Assembly: GCF_000981805.1 (NCBI RefSeq)
Contig: NZ_CP011132.1
Location: 3,596,001 to 3,660,000 of the forward strand
DNA length: 64,000 nt
Direction: 5' to 3'
Origin: Citrobacter amalonaticus Y19
GTDB taxonomy: Bacteria; Pseudomonadota; Gammaproteobacteria; Enterobacterales; Enterobacteriaceae
Numbering within the stretch: position 1 is the stretch's first letter; each line of letters begins with the position of its first letter. A program made the position numbers and the translations under genes. The notes beneath the pieces are model-generated. The model ran no database searches, was not told the DNA's origin, and was given only the letters and a program-made list of their open reading frames with translations. Positions 42,976 through 53,309 of the stretch are shown here, piece by piece.

Positions 42976-45900
42976 ATGAATACTAATAACATCAAAAAAT
43001 ACGCTCCACAGGCTCGTAATCAGTTCCGCGATGCGGTGATCCAGAAGCTAACCACGCTGGGGATTTCCGCCGATAAAAAAGGCAATCTGCAGATTGCAGA
43101 TGCCGGGATCGTTGGCGAGACCGTGCGCTATGGTCAGTTCGACTACCCCAAGTCCACCCTCACCCGCCGCGATCGTCTGGTCAAACGCGCCCGCGAGCAG
43201 GGCTTTGACGTGCTGGTTGAGCACTGTGCCTACACCTGGTTCAACCGCTTATGTGCCATTCGCTATATGGAGATCCAGGGTTACCTTGACCACGGCTTCC
43301 GTATGCTCTCGCACCCGGATAACCCGACCGGTTTTGAAGTATTGGACCATGTGCCGGAAGTGGCAGAAGCCCTGCTGCCGGAGAAAAAGACACAGCTGGT
43401 CGAGATGAAGCTCTCTGGTAACCAGGACGAAACGCTATACCGTGAACTACTGCTAGCCCAGTGCCACGCCCTGCACCGCGCGATGCCGTTCCTGTTTGAA
43501 GCAGTCGATGATGAAGCTGAACTGCTGCTGCCAGATAACCTGACCCGTACTGACTCTATTCTGCGCGGTCTGGTAGACGGTATTCCGGAAGAAGATTGGC
43601 AAGAAGTTGAGGTTATCGGCTGGTTGTATCAGTTCTATATTTCTGAGAAAAAAGATGCCGTTATTGGCAAGGTGGTAAAGAGCGAAGATATTCCTGCCGC
43701 CACCCAGCTGTTCACCCCAAACTGGATTGTACAGTATCTGGTGCAGAACTCCGTCGGCCGCCAGTGGTTGCAGACCTACCCGGATTCCCCGCTGAAAGGC
43801 AAAATGGACTACTACATTGAGCCAGCTGAACAGACGCCAGAAGTACAGGCACAACTGGCAGTCATTACGCCTGCCAGCATTGAACCGGAAGGCATCAAGG
43901 TGCTCGACCCGGCCTGCGGCTCCGGGCATATTTTGATTGAAGCCTACAATGTACTTAAAAATATCTATGAAGAGCGTGGCTATCGCGCTCGCGATATTCC
44001 ACAACTGATTCTGGAAAATAATATTTTTGGTCTCGATATAGACGACCGTGCCGCCCAGCTTTCCGGTTTTGCATTATTAATGATGGCTAGACAGGATGAC
44101 CGCCGGATATTCACCCGCGACGTACGCCTGAATATTGTCTCCCTGCAGGAGAGCCTGCATCTGGATATTGCTAAGCTGTGGCAACAGCTGAACTTCCACC
44201 AGCAGAACCAGACCGGCAGCATGGGCGATATGTTTGCCGAAAATACCGCATTAACTCACACCGACAGCGCGGAATATCAGCTGCTGATGCGCACGCTGAA
44301 ACGCTTTGTAAACGCCAAAACGCTGGGCTCACTGATTCAGGTCCCGCAGGAGGAAGAAGCGGAACTGAAGGCGTTTCTCGATGCACTATATTGCCTGGAA
44401 CAAGAAGGAGATTTCCAGCAGAAGGCCGCAGCGAAAGCGTTTATTCCGTATATTCAACAGGCGTGGATACTGGCGCAGCGGTATGATGCGGTGGTAGCGA
44501 ATCCGCCGTATATGGGTAATGGTGGAATGAATAGTGATTTGAAAACATTTGCTAAGACTTACTTCCCTGATAGTAAATCAGATCTCTTTTCAATGTTTAT
44601 GCAACGTGCTTTTTCTTTTCTAAAAGACAATGGGTTTAATGCACAAATAAATATGCAGTCATGGATGTTTTTATCAAGCTATGAAACTTTACGTAGCTGG
44701 TTATTGGATAACAAAACATTTATCACGATGGCGCATCTAGGTGCTCGTGCATTTTCTCAGATTTCTGGAGAAGTTGTTCAGACAACTGCTTGGGTAATTA
44801 AAAACAATAATATCGATTCATATCAATCGATATATCTCAGATTAATTAACGGCAATGAACAAGAAAAAAGAGAAAAATTAATATCAAAAAAAATAAATTT
44901 AAAAACATTAAACAAAGTGATTTTAAAAATATCCCTGGATCTCCTATTGCTTACTGGGTTACCAAAGAATTATTACAGACTTTCAGAAACTCAATCCCAC
45001 TTTCTGAAAAACTTACTACTCGCTTAGGCATGTCAACAGCCAACAATGATAATTTCTTACGGTATTGGCATGAGGTCTCTATAAATAATATAGGATTTGA
45101 CTGTAAAGACAGAGAAGAAGCAAGTAAGTCATTAAAAAAATGGTTCCCTTATGCTAAAGGCGGTAGCTATCGAAAATGGTACGGCAACCATGAGTATGTA
45201 GTTAATTGGGAATCTGACGGAAAAGAAATAAGAAATTTCGGGACTGACGATGGAAAAATCCGATCGCACAACTATAATTTAGAGTATATTTTTAAAAAAG
45301 GGATTACTTGGTCTGATGTTGCTTCAGGTGACAATGCTTTTAGATTGCTTCCACAAGGATTTCTCTTTGATGGTAGAGGCTCATCTGGTTTTTGTAAATC
45401 AGATGAGCAATCAACTATTCTGAGTTTATTAAACTCCAATTTAGCAAATTCAATAATAAAGATAATCAACCCTACAATAGCAGTTAATGTCGGTGAAATA
45501 GCCAAAGTCCCATTTCATCAAAAATTACATGATATCAAACCCGAAATTGACGGTTTAGCCAATGAACTTATTACGTTACACAAAAGAGACTGGGACGAGC
45601 AGGAGCTATCATGGGATTTTGCTAAGAGTGTAATTACTGAAGAAAGGCATAATTCATTAAAAATAGCTATTGACAACCTCTACAATAAAAACATAGTAGA
45701 AATAAGTCTCTGTCACAATTTGGAAAACCAACTAAATACAAAAATAAACAGTTTGTATGGATTAAATAATGAAATTGAAAACTCTGTAACTATAGAGAAC
45801 ATAACATTATTTAAGAATTTACACTATAAATTGTCAAGAATTGAAAATGAACAATTATTGTTTATCTCAAAAACAATTATGGATTTATTGTCCTATACCA

Positions 45901-46646
45901 TCGGCTGCATGATAGGCCGCTACTCTCTCGATCGCGAAGGCCTGGTCTACGCTCATGAAGGCAATAAAGGCTTTGCCGAACTTGTCGCTGAAGGCGCGTA
46001 CAAAACCTTCCCGGCGGATAATGACGGCATCCTACCGCTAATGGATGACGAGTGGTTTGACGATGACGTCACCTCTCGCGTCAAAGAGTTTGTCCGCACC
46101 GTTTGGGGCGAAGAACACTTGCAGGAAAACCTCGATTTTATAGCCGAAAGTCTCTGTTTATACGCGGTCAAGCCGAAAAAAGGTGAATCTGCGCTGGATA
46201 CCATCCGTCGCTATCTTTCCATCCAGTTCTGGAAAGATCATATGAAGATGTATAAAAAGCGCCCAATCTACTGGCTGTTCAGCTCCGGCAAAGAGAAAGC
46301 GTTTGAGTGCCTGGTTTATCTGCATCGCTACAACGACGCGACGCTGGCGAGAATGCGTACCGAATATGTTGTACCACTGCTGGCGCGCTATCAGGCTAAT
46401 ATCGATCGCCTGAATGAACAGGTCGATGGTGCCTCCGGCGGAGAAGCGACGCGTCTGAAGCGCGATCGCGACAATCTGAGCAAGAAATTCAACGAACTGC
46501 GCAGCTTCGACGATCGCTTACGCCACTATGCTGATATGAGAATCAGTATTGATCTCGACGATGGCGTTAAGGTTAACTACGGTAAGTTTGGCGATCTGCT
46601 GGCAGATGTGAAAGCCATTACCGGCAATGCGCCTGAGGTGATTTAA
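42976..46646 (+). pseudogene. pglX: BREX adenine methyltransferase PglX (BrxX), split by an A-tract contraction
   Basis: N6-adenine methyltransferase that marks host DNA and sets BREX specificity. The first frame (42976-45027) holds motif I VLDPACGSGHIL (about residue 311) and the catalytic NPPY (about 508). The second (45030-46646) holds the specificity and C-terminal helical part. With A9 instead of the A8 at 44886-44893, the frame would read ISKKNKFKNIKQSDFKNIPG and join ...AYWVTKELLQTFRNSIPLSE to MSTANNDNFLRYWHE, giving about 1223 aa, normal for PglX. From about 44540 to 45895 the sequence is much more AT-rich than the flanks, consistent with an exchanged target-recognition region. Phase variation, assembly error and true loss are all possible. 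Confidence 0.9.
44886..44893 (+). repeat. A8 homopolymer in pglX
   Basis: Eight A residues at the exact point where pglX leaves its frame; nine would restore it. It is a contingency-tract candidate inside the AT-rich specificity segment. Confidence 0.75.
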
Positions 46647-46829
46647 TCAAATAACTTACCTTCCCACACCACCGGGCTTTAGCCTGGTGGTGGTCTCGAT
46701 ATGGGAAACCGACCTTATTCAGGCATCCGTCACCTCCAGTTCATGATAAAATGCGGATTTGTGTCAGAACGAGGAACAGGGTTTCCAGGCGTTCAGACAT
46801 CTTAAAATTTACCGAATCAACATGGGATT
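46647..46829 (+). promoter_or_regulatory. Gap between pglX and pglZ with a stable hairpin
   Basis: 183 bp without a gene. A stem CACCACCGGGC / GCCTGGTGGTG (46667-46692, one G-T wobble, TTTA loop) follows the pglX stop by 20 bp. The remaining 137 bp could hold a separate pglZ-brxL promoter, since type 1 BREX loci are often two transcription units; boxes could not be assigned securely. Confidence 0.5.
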
Positions 46830-49433
46830 GTGACCTTGCAAAATCAGGAATTTATTGCCGGCCTTAAAGCAAAATTCGCCGAACATCGCATCGTTTTCTG
46901 GCACGATCCCGATAAGCGTTTCCTCGAAGAGCTGGGCAACCTCGAACTGGAGAACGTCACGCTGCTCGATATGACCGACCAGTCGCAGCTGGCGGTAAAA
47001 AAGCGCATTGAAATTGATGAGCCTGAACAGCAGTTTTTGCTGTGGTTTCCCCACGATGTGCCCCCAAAAGAGTTCGACTGGCTGCTGGATATTCGTCTTT
47101 ACAGTACGGAGTTCCACGCCGATTTCGCCGCCATCACGTTGAATACGTTAGGTATTCCTCAGCTTGGCCTACGCGAGCATATCCAACGTAGGAAGGCATT
47201 TTTCAGCACGAAGCGTCTTGCTGCCCTAAAAGGCCTGGTAACTGAGCAGGAAAACGAAGCCTCCCTTAATAAGAAGATGGTTGCGGTCATCGCTGGCGTA
47301 AAAACAGCAAAAACGGAAGAGATTCTATTCAGCCTGATTACCCAATACGTTAATCAGCAAAAAGATGACGACAGCGACCTGGAAAACACGCTGGCAATGC
47401 TGAAACGCCACGACCTGGAAGGCGTGCTGTGGGACATTCTGAATCAGGAAATGGGCTATCAGGCCGAACATCCGACCCTGGAAAACCTGATCCTCAAGCT
47501 GTTCTGTACCGATCTCTCTGCGCAGGCTGATCCGCAAAAACGCGAATGGCTGGAAAAGAACGTGCTGACCACGCCGTCAGGCAGAGCCTCCGCGCTGGCC
47601 TTTATGGTCACCTGGCGTGCCGACCGTCGCTACAAAGACGCCTATGATTATTGTGCGCAACAGATGCAGGATGCGCTGCGACCAGAAGACCAGTACCGTC
47701 TCAGCTCGCCGTATGATCTGCACGAGTGCGAAACCACGCTGAGCATTGAACAAACCGTTATTCATGCGCTGGTGACGCAACTTCTGGAAGAGAGCACCAC
47801 GCTTGACCGTGAAGCCTTCAAAAAGCTTCTGTCCGAACGCCAGAGCAAATACTGGTGCCAGACGCGTCAGGAATACTACGCTATTTATGATGCGCTTCGT
47901 CAGGCTGAACGGCTGCTGAATCTGCGCAATCGTCATATTGATGGTTTCCACTATCAGGACAGCGCAACGTTCTGGAAAGCGTACTGCGAAGAGCTGTTCC
48001 GCTTTGACCAGGCCTACCGCCTGTTTAACGAATACGCGCTGTTGGTTCACAGCAAAGGCGCAATGATCCTGAAAAGCCTGGATGACTATATCGAAGCGCT
48101 GTATTCCAACTGGTATCTGGCAGAATTAAGCCGGAGCTGGAATAAGGTTCTGGAAGCCGAAAACCGTATGCAGGAGTGGCGTATTGCGGGCGTTCCACGA
48201 CAGCAGAACTTCTACAATGAGGTGGTTAAGCCGCAGTTTAATAATCCACAAATCAAGCGCGTGTTCGTGATTATCTCCGATGCGTTGCGTTATGAAGTGG
48301 CAGAAGAGCTGGGCAACCAGATCAATACCGAAAAACGCTTTACTGCCGAACTGCGTTCCCAGTTAGGGGTGTTACCCAGCTATACCCAGCTGGGAATGGC
48401 GGCATTATTGCCTCATGACGAGATGTGCTACCAGGCAGGTAATGGCGACATCGTCTATGCGGACGGGTTGTCTACTTCAGGTACGCCTAATCGCGATACC
48501 ATTCTCAAGAAATATAAAGGGATGGCAGTAAAATCGGACGATCTTCTGAAATGGAAAAATCAGGAAGGACGGGATCTTATTCGCGATTATGAAGTCATTT
48601 ATATCTGGCATAACACCATTGATGCCATGGGCGACAGTGCATCGACGGAGGAGAAGACCTTCGAAGCGTGTCGCAACGCGGTGGTTGAACTGAAGGATTT
48701 AGTGACCCGTGTGATAAACCGTCTCCACGGTACACGCATTATCGTCACAGCGGACCACGGTTTCCTGTTCCAGCAACAGCCCCTTTCCGGTCAGGATAAA
48801 ACCACGCTGCAGATCAAGCCAGACAATACGATTAAAAACCACAAACGCTTTATTATCGGCCATCAGCTTCCTGCCGATGATTTTTGCTGGAAAGGAAAAG
48901 TGGCGGATACCGCAAGCGTCAGCGATAACAGCGAGTTCCTGATCCCGAAAGGGATCCAGCGTTTCCATTTCTCGGGCGGCGCGCGGTTTGTGCACGGTGG
49001 TGCCATGTTGCAGGAAGTCTGCGTTCCCGTATTGCAGGTGAAAGCGCTGCAGAAAACCGCTGCCGAGAAGCAACCTCAGCGTCGTCCGGTAGATATCGTG
49101 AATTACCATCCGCTGATCAAACTCGTCAATAACATTGATAAAGTCAGCCTGCTGCAAACCCATCCGGTAGGTGAGTTATACGAACCGCGTACTCTGAACA
49201 TCTTCATCGTCGACAACGCCAATAATGTGGTATCCGGTAAAGAGCGAATCTGCTTTGACAGCGATAACAACACAATGGAAAAACGCGTGCGTGACGTTAC
49301 GCTGAAGCTGATTGGCGCGAATTTCAATCGTCGTAATGAATACTGGCTGATACTGGAAGATGCGCAAACGGAAACGGGTTACCAGAAGTACCCTGTGATT
49401 ATCGATCTGGCATTTCAGGATGATTTCTTTTAA
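46830..49433 (+). CDS. pglZ: BREX protein PglZ (BrxZ), alkaline-phosphatase-superfamily
   Basis: 867 aa with a GTG start at 46830 (GGGA upstream; TTG 46836 is the alternative). The start MTLQNQEFIAGLKAKFAEHR followed by VFWHDPDKRF is typical. The PglZ/alkaline phosphatase-like core has VFVIISDALRYEVAEEL (about residue 477) and the metal-site strand RIIVTADHGFLFQQ (about 635). It is a universal BREX component, reported to have nuclease or phosphatase-like activity in some systems. brxL starts 10 bp after it. Confidence 0.95.
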   Translation: MTLQNQEFIAGLKAKFAEHRIVFWHDPDKRFLEELGNLELENVTLLDMTDQSQLAVKKRIEIDEPEQQFLLWFPHDVPPKEFDWLLDIRLYSTEFHADFAAITLNTLGIPQLGLREHIQRRKAFFSTKRLAALKGLVTEQENEASLNKKMVAVIAGVKTAKTEEILFSLITQYVNQQKDDDSDLENTLAMLKRHDLEGVLWDILNQEMGYQAEHPTLENLILKLFCTDLSAQADPQKREWLEKNVLTTPSGRASALAFMVTWRADRRYKDAYDYCAQQMQDALRPEDQYRLSSPYDLHECETTLSIEQTVIHALVTQLLEESTTLDREAFKKLLSERQSKYWCQTRQEYYAIYDALRQAERLLNLRNRHIDGFHYQDSATFWKAYCEELFRFDQAYRLFNEYALLVHSKGAMILKSLDDYIEALYSNWYLAELSRSWNKVLEAENRMQEWRIAGVPRQQNFYNEVVKPQFNNPQIKRVFVIISDALRYEVAEELGNQINTEKRFTAELRSQLGVLPSYTQLGMAALLPHDEMCYQAGNGDIVYADGLSTSGTPNRDTILKKYKGMAVKSDDLLKWKNQEGRDLIRDYEVIYIWHNTIDAMGDSASTEEKTFEACRNAVVELKDLVTRVINRLHGTRIIVTADHGFLFQQQPLSGQDKTTLQIKPDNTIKNHKRFIIGHQLPADDFCWKGKVADTASVSDNSEFLIPKGIQRFHFSGGARFVHGGAMLQEVCVPVLQVKALQKTAAEKQPQRRPVDIVNYHPLIKLVNNIDKVSLLQTHPVGELYEPRTLNIFIVDNANNVVSGKERICFDSDNNTMEKRVRDVTLKLIGANFNRRNEYWLILEDAQTETGYQKYPVIIDLAFQDDFF

Positions 49434-49443
49434 GTGAGGCGAT

Positions 49444-51528
49444 ATGCAAACCCATCATGACTTACCCGTTCCAGCCGTTTCCGAAGGGGAACTCGTCGCA
49501 GAAGGTTACGATCTGGACGCCTTGCTGAATCAGCATTTTCGTGGTCGGGTGGTGCGTAAAGATCTAACCAAGCAGCTCAAGGAAGGGGCTAACGTCCCGG
49601 TCTATGTGCTGGAGTATCTGCTCGGTATGTACTGCGCTTCCGACGATGACCAGATCGTCGAGCAAGGGTTGCAGAACGTTAAGCGCATTCTGGCTGATAA
49701 CTACGTCCGCCCTGATGAAGCAGAGAAGGTGAAATCGCTCATTCGTGAGCGAGGCTCCTACAAGATCATCGATAAAGTGTCGGTAAAGCTCAATCAGAAG
49801 AAAGACGTTTACGAAGCCCAGCTCTCCAACCTCGGCATTAAAGATGCACTGGTTCCGCCGCAGATGGTCAAGGACAACGAGAAGCTGTTGACCGGTGGCA
49901 TCTGGTGCATGATCACCGTGAACTACTTCTTTGAGGAAGGACAGAAAACGTCCCCCTTCTCTCTGATGACGCTCAAACCTATCCAGATGCCCAATATGGA
50001 CATGGAAGAGGTATTTACCGCACGTACGCACTTCAACCGCGACCAGTGGATTGACGTCCTGCTACGTTCCGTGGGTATGGAACCTGCCAACATTGAGCAG
50101 CGAACTAAATGGCACCTGATCACCCGCATGATCCCTTTCGTGGAAAATAACTATAACGTCTGCGAACTGGGCCCGCGCGGTACCGGTAAAAGCCACGTCT
50201 ATAAAGAGTGTTCGCCAAACTCACTGCTAGTTTCCGGCGGACAAACCACGGTAGCAAACCTGTTTTACAACATGGCTAGCCGCCAGATTGGCCTGGTCGG
50301 CATGTGGGATGTGGTCGCGTTTGATGAAGTGGCAGGGATCACTTTCAAAGACAAAGACGGCGTGCAAATCATGAAGGATTACATGGCGTCTGGCTCGTTT
50401 TCACGCGGCAGAGATTCAATTGAAGGCAAAGCGTCGATGGTGTTCGTCGGCAACATCAATCAGAGCGTTGAGACGTTAGTCAAAACCAGCCATCTGTTAG
50501 CCCCCTTCCCTGCTGCGATGATCGACACGGCGTTTTTCGATCGCTTCCATGCCTATATACCCGGCTGGGAAATCCCGAAAATGCGCCCTGAATTCTTTAC
50601 CAATCGCTACGGACTTATCACGGATTACCTCGCCGAATACATGCGGGAAATGCGTAAGCGCAGCTTCTCCGACGCAATCGATAAGTTCTACAAGCTGGGT
50701 AATAACCTCAACCAGCGCGACGTTATCGCAGTAAGGCGCACGGTTTCTGGTCTATTGAAACTTCTTCATCCCAATGGCTCTTACAGCAAAGAGGACGTCC
50801 GGGTTTGTCTGACCTACGCAATGGAAGCCCGTCGGCGTGTCAAAGAACAGCTTAAAAAGCTGGGCGGACTGGAATTTTTCGATGTGAATTTCAGTTACAT
50901 CGATAATGAGACGCTGGAAGAATTCTTCGTCAGCGTGCCAGAACAGGGCGGCAGTGAATTAATTCCTGCTGGCATGCCAAAGCCAGGCGTAGTGCATTTA
51001 GTGACGCAAGCGGAAAGTGGCATGACGGGTCTGTATCGCTTCGAAACTCAGATGACCGCAGGCAATGGTAAGCATAGCGTTTCCGGTCTGGGATCAAGTA
51101 CCTCGGCTAAGGAAGCTATCCGGGTTGGATTTGACTATTTCAAAGGCAACCTCAGCCGCGTTAGCGCAACAGCGAAATTTTCTGAACATGAGTACCACCT
51201 GCACGTAGTCGAATTGCACAATACTGGACCAAGTACCGCGACCAGCCTTGCAGCACTTATTGCGCTGTGTTCCGTTTTACTTGCGAAACCCGTTCAGGAA
51301 CAAATGGTCGTCTTAGGTAGCATGACGCTCGGTGGAGTAATCAACCCTGTTCAGGATCTGGCGGCTAGCTTACAACTTGCTTTCGATAGCGGCGCGAAAA
51401 AAGTCCTTCTGCCGATGTCTTCCGCGGTAGATATCCCGACGGTGCCAGCCGAGTTGTTTACCAAATTCCAGGTCAGTTTTTACTCTGAACCTGTAGATGC
51501 GGTGTATAAGGCGCTGGGAGTAAACTAA
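49444..51528 (+). CDS. brxL: BREX Lon-like AAA+ protease BrxL
   Basis: 694 aa, diagnostic of type 1 BREX. An N-terminal BrxL-specific domain precedes the AAA+ module with Walker A GPRGTGKS (about residue 243) and Walker B-like VVAFDEVAG. The C-terminal Lon/S16-like protease domain contains the nucleophile region TGPSTATSLAAL (about 594) and the lysine region GAKKVLLP (about 651). In known systems BrxL binds DNA as a ring and is needed for defence but not methylation. The ribosome site AAGTGAGG precedes ATG 49444. Confidence 0.95.
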   Translation: MQTHHDLPVPAVSEGELVAEGYDLDALLNQHFRGRVVRKDLTKQLKEGANVPVYVLEYLLGMYCASDDDQIVEQGLQNVKRILADNYVRPDEAEKVKSLIRERGSYKIIDKVSVKLNQKKDVYEAQLSNLGIKDALVPPQMVKDNEKLLTGGIWCMITVNYFFEEGQKTSPFSLMTLKPIQMPNMDMEEVFTARTHFNRDQWIDVLLRSVGMEPANIEQRTKWHLITRMIPFVENNYNVCELGPRGTGKSHVYKECSPNSLLVSGGQTTVANLFYNMASRQIGLVGMWDVVAFDEVAGITFKDKDGVQIMKDYMASGSFSRGRDSIEGKASMVFVGNINQSVETLVKTSHLLAPFPAAMIDTAFFDRFHAYIPGWEIPKMRPEFFTNRYGLITDYLAEYMREMRKRSFSDAIDKFYKLGNNLNQRDVIAVRRTVSGLLKLLHPNGSYSKEDVRVCLTYAMEARRRVKEQLKKLGGLEFFDVNFSYIDNETLEEFFVSVPEQGGSELIPAGMPKPGVVHLVTQAESGMTGLYRFETQMTAGNGKHSVSGLGSSTSAKEAIRVGFDYFKGNLSRVSATAKFSEHEYHLHVVELHNTGPSTATSLAALIALCSVLLAKPVQEQMVVLGSMTLGGVINPVQDLAASLQLAFDSGAKKVLLPMSSAVDIPTVPAELFTKFQVSFYSEPVDAVYKALGVN

Positions 51529-51535
51529 ATATATC

Positions 51536-51556
51536 GAGGAGTGGGTCACACTCCTC
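51536..51556 (+). terminator. Terminator-like hairpin after brxL
   Basis: GAGGAGTG-GGTCA-CACTCCTC, 7 bp after the brxL stop. The next 30 bases are AT-rich and contain T7 at 51577-51583, about 20 bp away rather than adjacent. Confidence 0.6.
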
Positions 51557-51648
51557 AGTTAAATAATCCGTAAGTCTTTTTTTGTTTATTTTTTTGAACT
51601 ATATTATTCACCTTGTTTTTATCTGGAATGATGTACGGTTAGAAAATA

Positions 51649-52998
51649 ATGAAACTAATTGCAAATGGATTGAATAAACAGTTTTTTAGATCTTTTTTAC
51701 CTCCTCCGGATTGCGAAATTGACGGTGTCGTTGCAGCAATAGCCTATGGTGATGATAAAACAGCCCTTCTTGATCACTGCCTAAAAAACCATCACCGATT
51801 AGATATCTGGATGCGCTATGATCATACTGTTCCTGTTGCACCTTCTTTTTTATCAAAACTGCTTATTAATACTAAAAAAAATATCTTTTGTAAGTTGGTA
51901 CCCGACTGCCTTCACAGCAAAATCATTTGGTGGAAAGGCTATGGTGCATATATTGGCTCAGCAAACCTAACCGATCGCGCGTGGAATTCTAACATTGAAG
52001 CTGGTATTTTCTTTAGTGAAAGTGATTTGTACAACTCGGATTTAATCTTACAAATAGAAGAATTTTTCGATAATTTAGCATCTCTTGATTGTTGTATTGA
52101 CCTCAGCCAAGAAATAATTGATGAACAAAGACAGTTACAAAAATTAAAGAAAGAGAAAGATAAAAAAGAAGAAGAAATTATAAGAAAGCGCATTGTGCCA
52201 GTATGGGGCGGCGTCAGTAATTATGAAAAACCGAAGGCAAATGATAAAAGAAAAGATAGCTTTCATAAAGAATGGGACAGCACACTTACTGTAATACGAA
52301 ACATATCCAGCCAGATAAATGACTTCAGACCGTATTGGATCTTAGAGGATACACCTATTTTCTGGCAAACCGATCAGTTTTTACATGCGTATTATTACAA
52401 TCAGGTTCATCAAAGTGATAACACATATCCTTTTGAGGATTATCATCAGACAAACAGTAAAGATCCCCAAGCTGCACTAATGAATATGTTATCATGGTGG
52501 AAGAGCCTCTCTGCGCCCCCATCGAATGAAGATACCAACTTGGGAATTTACGCACCTTATATTCGTGAACACTTATCAAAAAACAATATTAATTCATTGA
52601 CTCAGGATAATTTCCATAAAATATTCTCCTATACGCATGCAACGATGGACCATGTGATAAAAATGAGTGCTGAGACATTTGGTCATTCAGCCAAAACTTC
52701 CTTAAATAAGGAAGAACGTGCCATTTTGTTCACAAAATGGCTCATGGATCAGACCAATCAAAAAGGTATGAATATTGCTGAATTACTCAATTATGTCCTC
52801 TACGGTGGAAAACCTTCATTAATGTGGGAAAGGATCTACCGGGCAGGAAAAGATGAAGAGTACAAATTCCAGCATTACGGTATTAACTCTATTGCTGAAG
52901 TGGTCGGTTGGGCAAGACCAGAAGATACGCCCCCCAGAAATGGTAGAACGAATAAAGCGTTACGTGCATTAGGCTATCCAGTCCGCGTAAATATTTGA
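51649..52998 (+). CDS. Phospholipase D-like protein downstream of BREX
   Basis: 449 aa. One PLD-type catalytic motif is visible: H and K in LHSKIIWWKGYGAYIGSANL followed by TDRAWN (about residues 87-114). The GSANLT signature is shared with PLD nucleases such as the BfiI group, which need two motifs or dimerise around one. A charged coiled-coil linker follows (QLQKLKKEKDKKEEEIIRKR, about residues 160-183). The C-terminal half (about 200-449) matches nothing I know and ends with a possible SAP-like motif (INSIAEVVGWARPEDTPPRN). The gene is clearly AT-rich, is transcribed in the BREX direction and is separated by 120 bp and a hairpin. Probably an accessory defence nuclease; inference only. Confidence 0.7.
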   Translation: MKLIANGLNKQFFRSFLPPPDCEIDGVVAAIAYGDDKTALLDHCLKNHHRLDIWMRYDHTVPVAPSFLSKLLINTKKNIFCKLVPDCLHSKIIWWKGYGAYIGSANLTDRAWNSNIEAGIFFSESDLYNSDLILQIEEFFDNLASLDCCIDLSQEIIDEQRQLQKLKKEKDKKEEEIIRKRIVPVWGGVSNYEKPKANDKRKDSFHKEWDSTLTVIRNISSQINDFRPYWILEDTPIFWQTDQFLHAYYYNQVHQSDNTYPFEDYHQTNSKDPQAALMNMLSWWKSLSAPPSNEDTNLGIYAPYIREHLSKNNINSLTQDNFHKIFSYTHATMDHVIKMSAETFGHSAKTSLNKEERAILFTKWLMDQTNQKGMNIAELLNYVLYGGKPSLMWERIYRAGKDEEYKFQHYGINSIAEVVGWARPEDTPPRNGRTNKALRALGYPVRVNI

Positions 52999-53309
52999 AT
53001 ACTTACTTTCACACTCTGGTAAGCAAAACCCAGAAATTCATGCCCACCCGAAGAAGCAGTTCAAAGGCGTGCTCAGTTTACTGAAACACGCCTCACAATG
53101 ACCAAGCGTGTCAAATAAAAAAGTTTGCATCGCCACACACTCTCTAATCAGCTAGGATCACTCTTCATATTACCTTGAACCAAGATGATTTTCCCATTTA
53201 AGCACGCTTTGCTTTAGTTACTTCAAGGCATTTATGTGATTTTATGGAAGAAATTTACTCTCATACTGCAAGTTTCTCTGAAACTAATTTGTCACATAAA
53301 CCTCTTTTC
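52999..53309. other. Intergenic between convergent PLD gene and integrase
   Basis: 311 bp, no gene supported. An inverted repeat AGGCGTG / CACGCCT with a 15-nt loop (53065-53093) could end transcription from either side. The rest is AT-rich. Confidence 0.5.

Noticed and set aside
45030..46646. Second BREX gene as an independent CDS
   Set aside because: No ribosome site; sequence before ATG 45030 continues the same protein in the same frame back to the A8 tract, so it is the second part of pglX.
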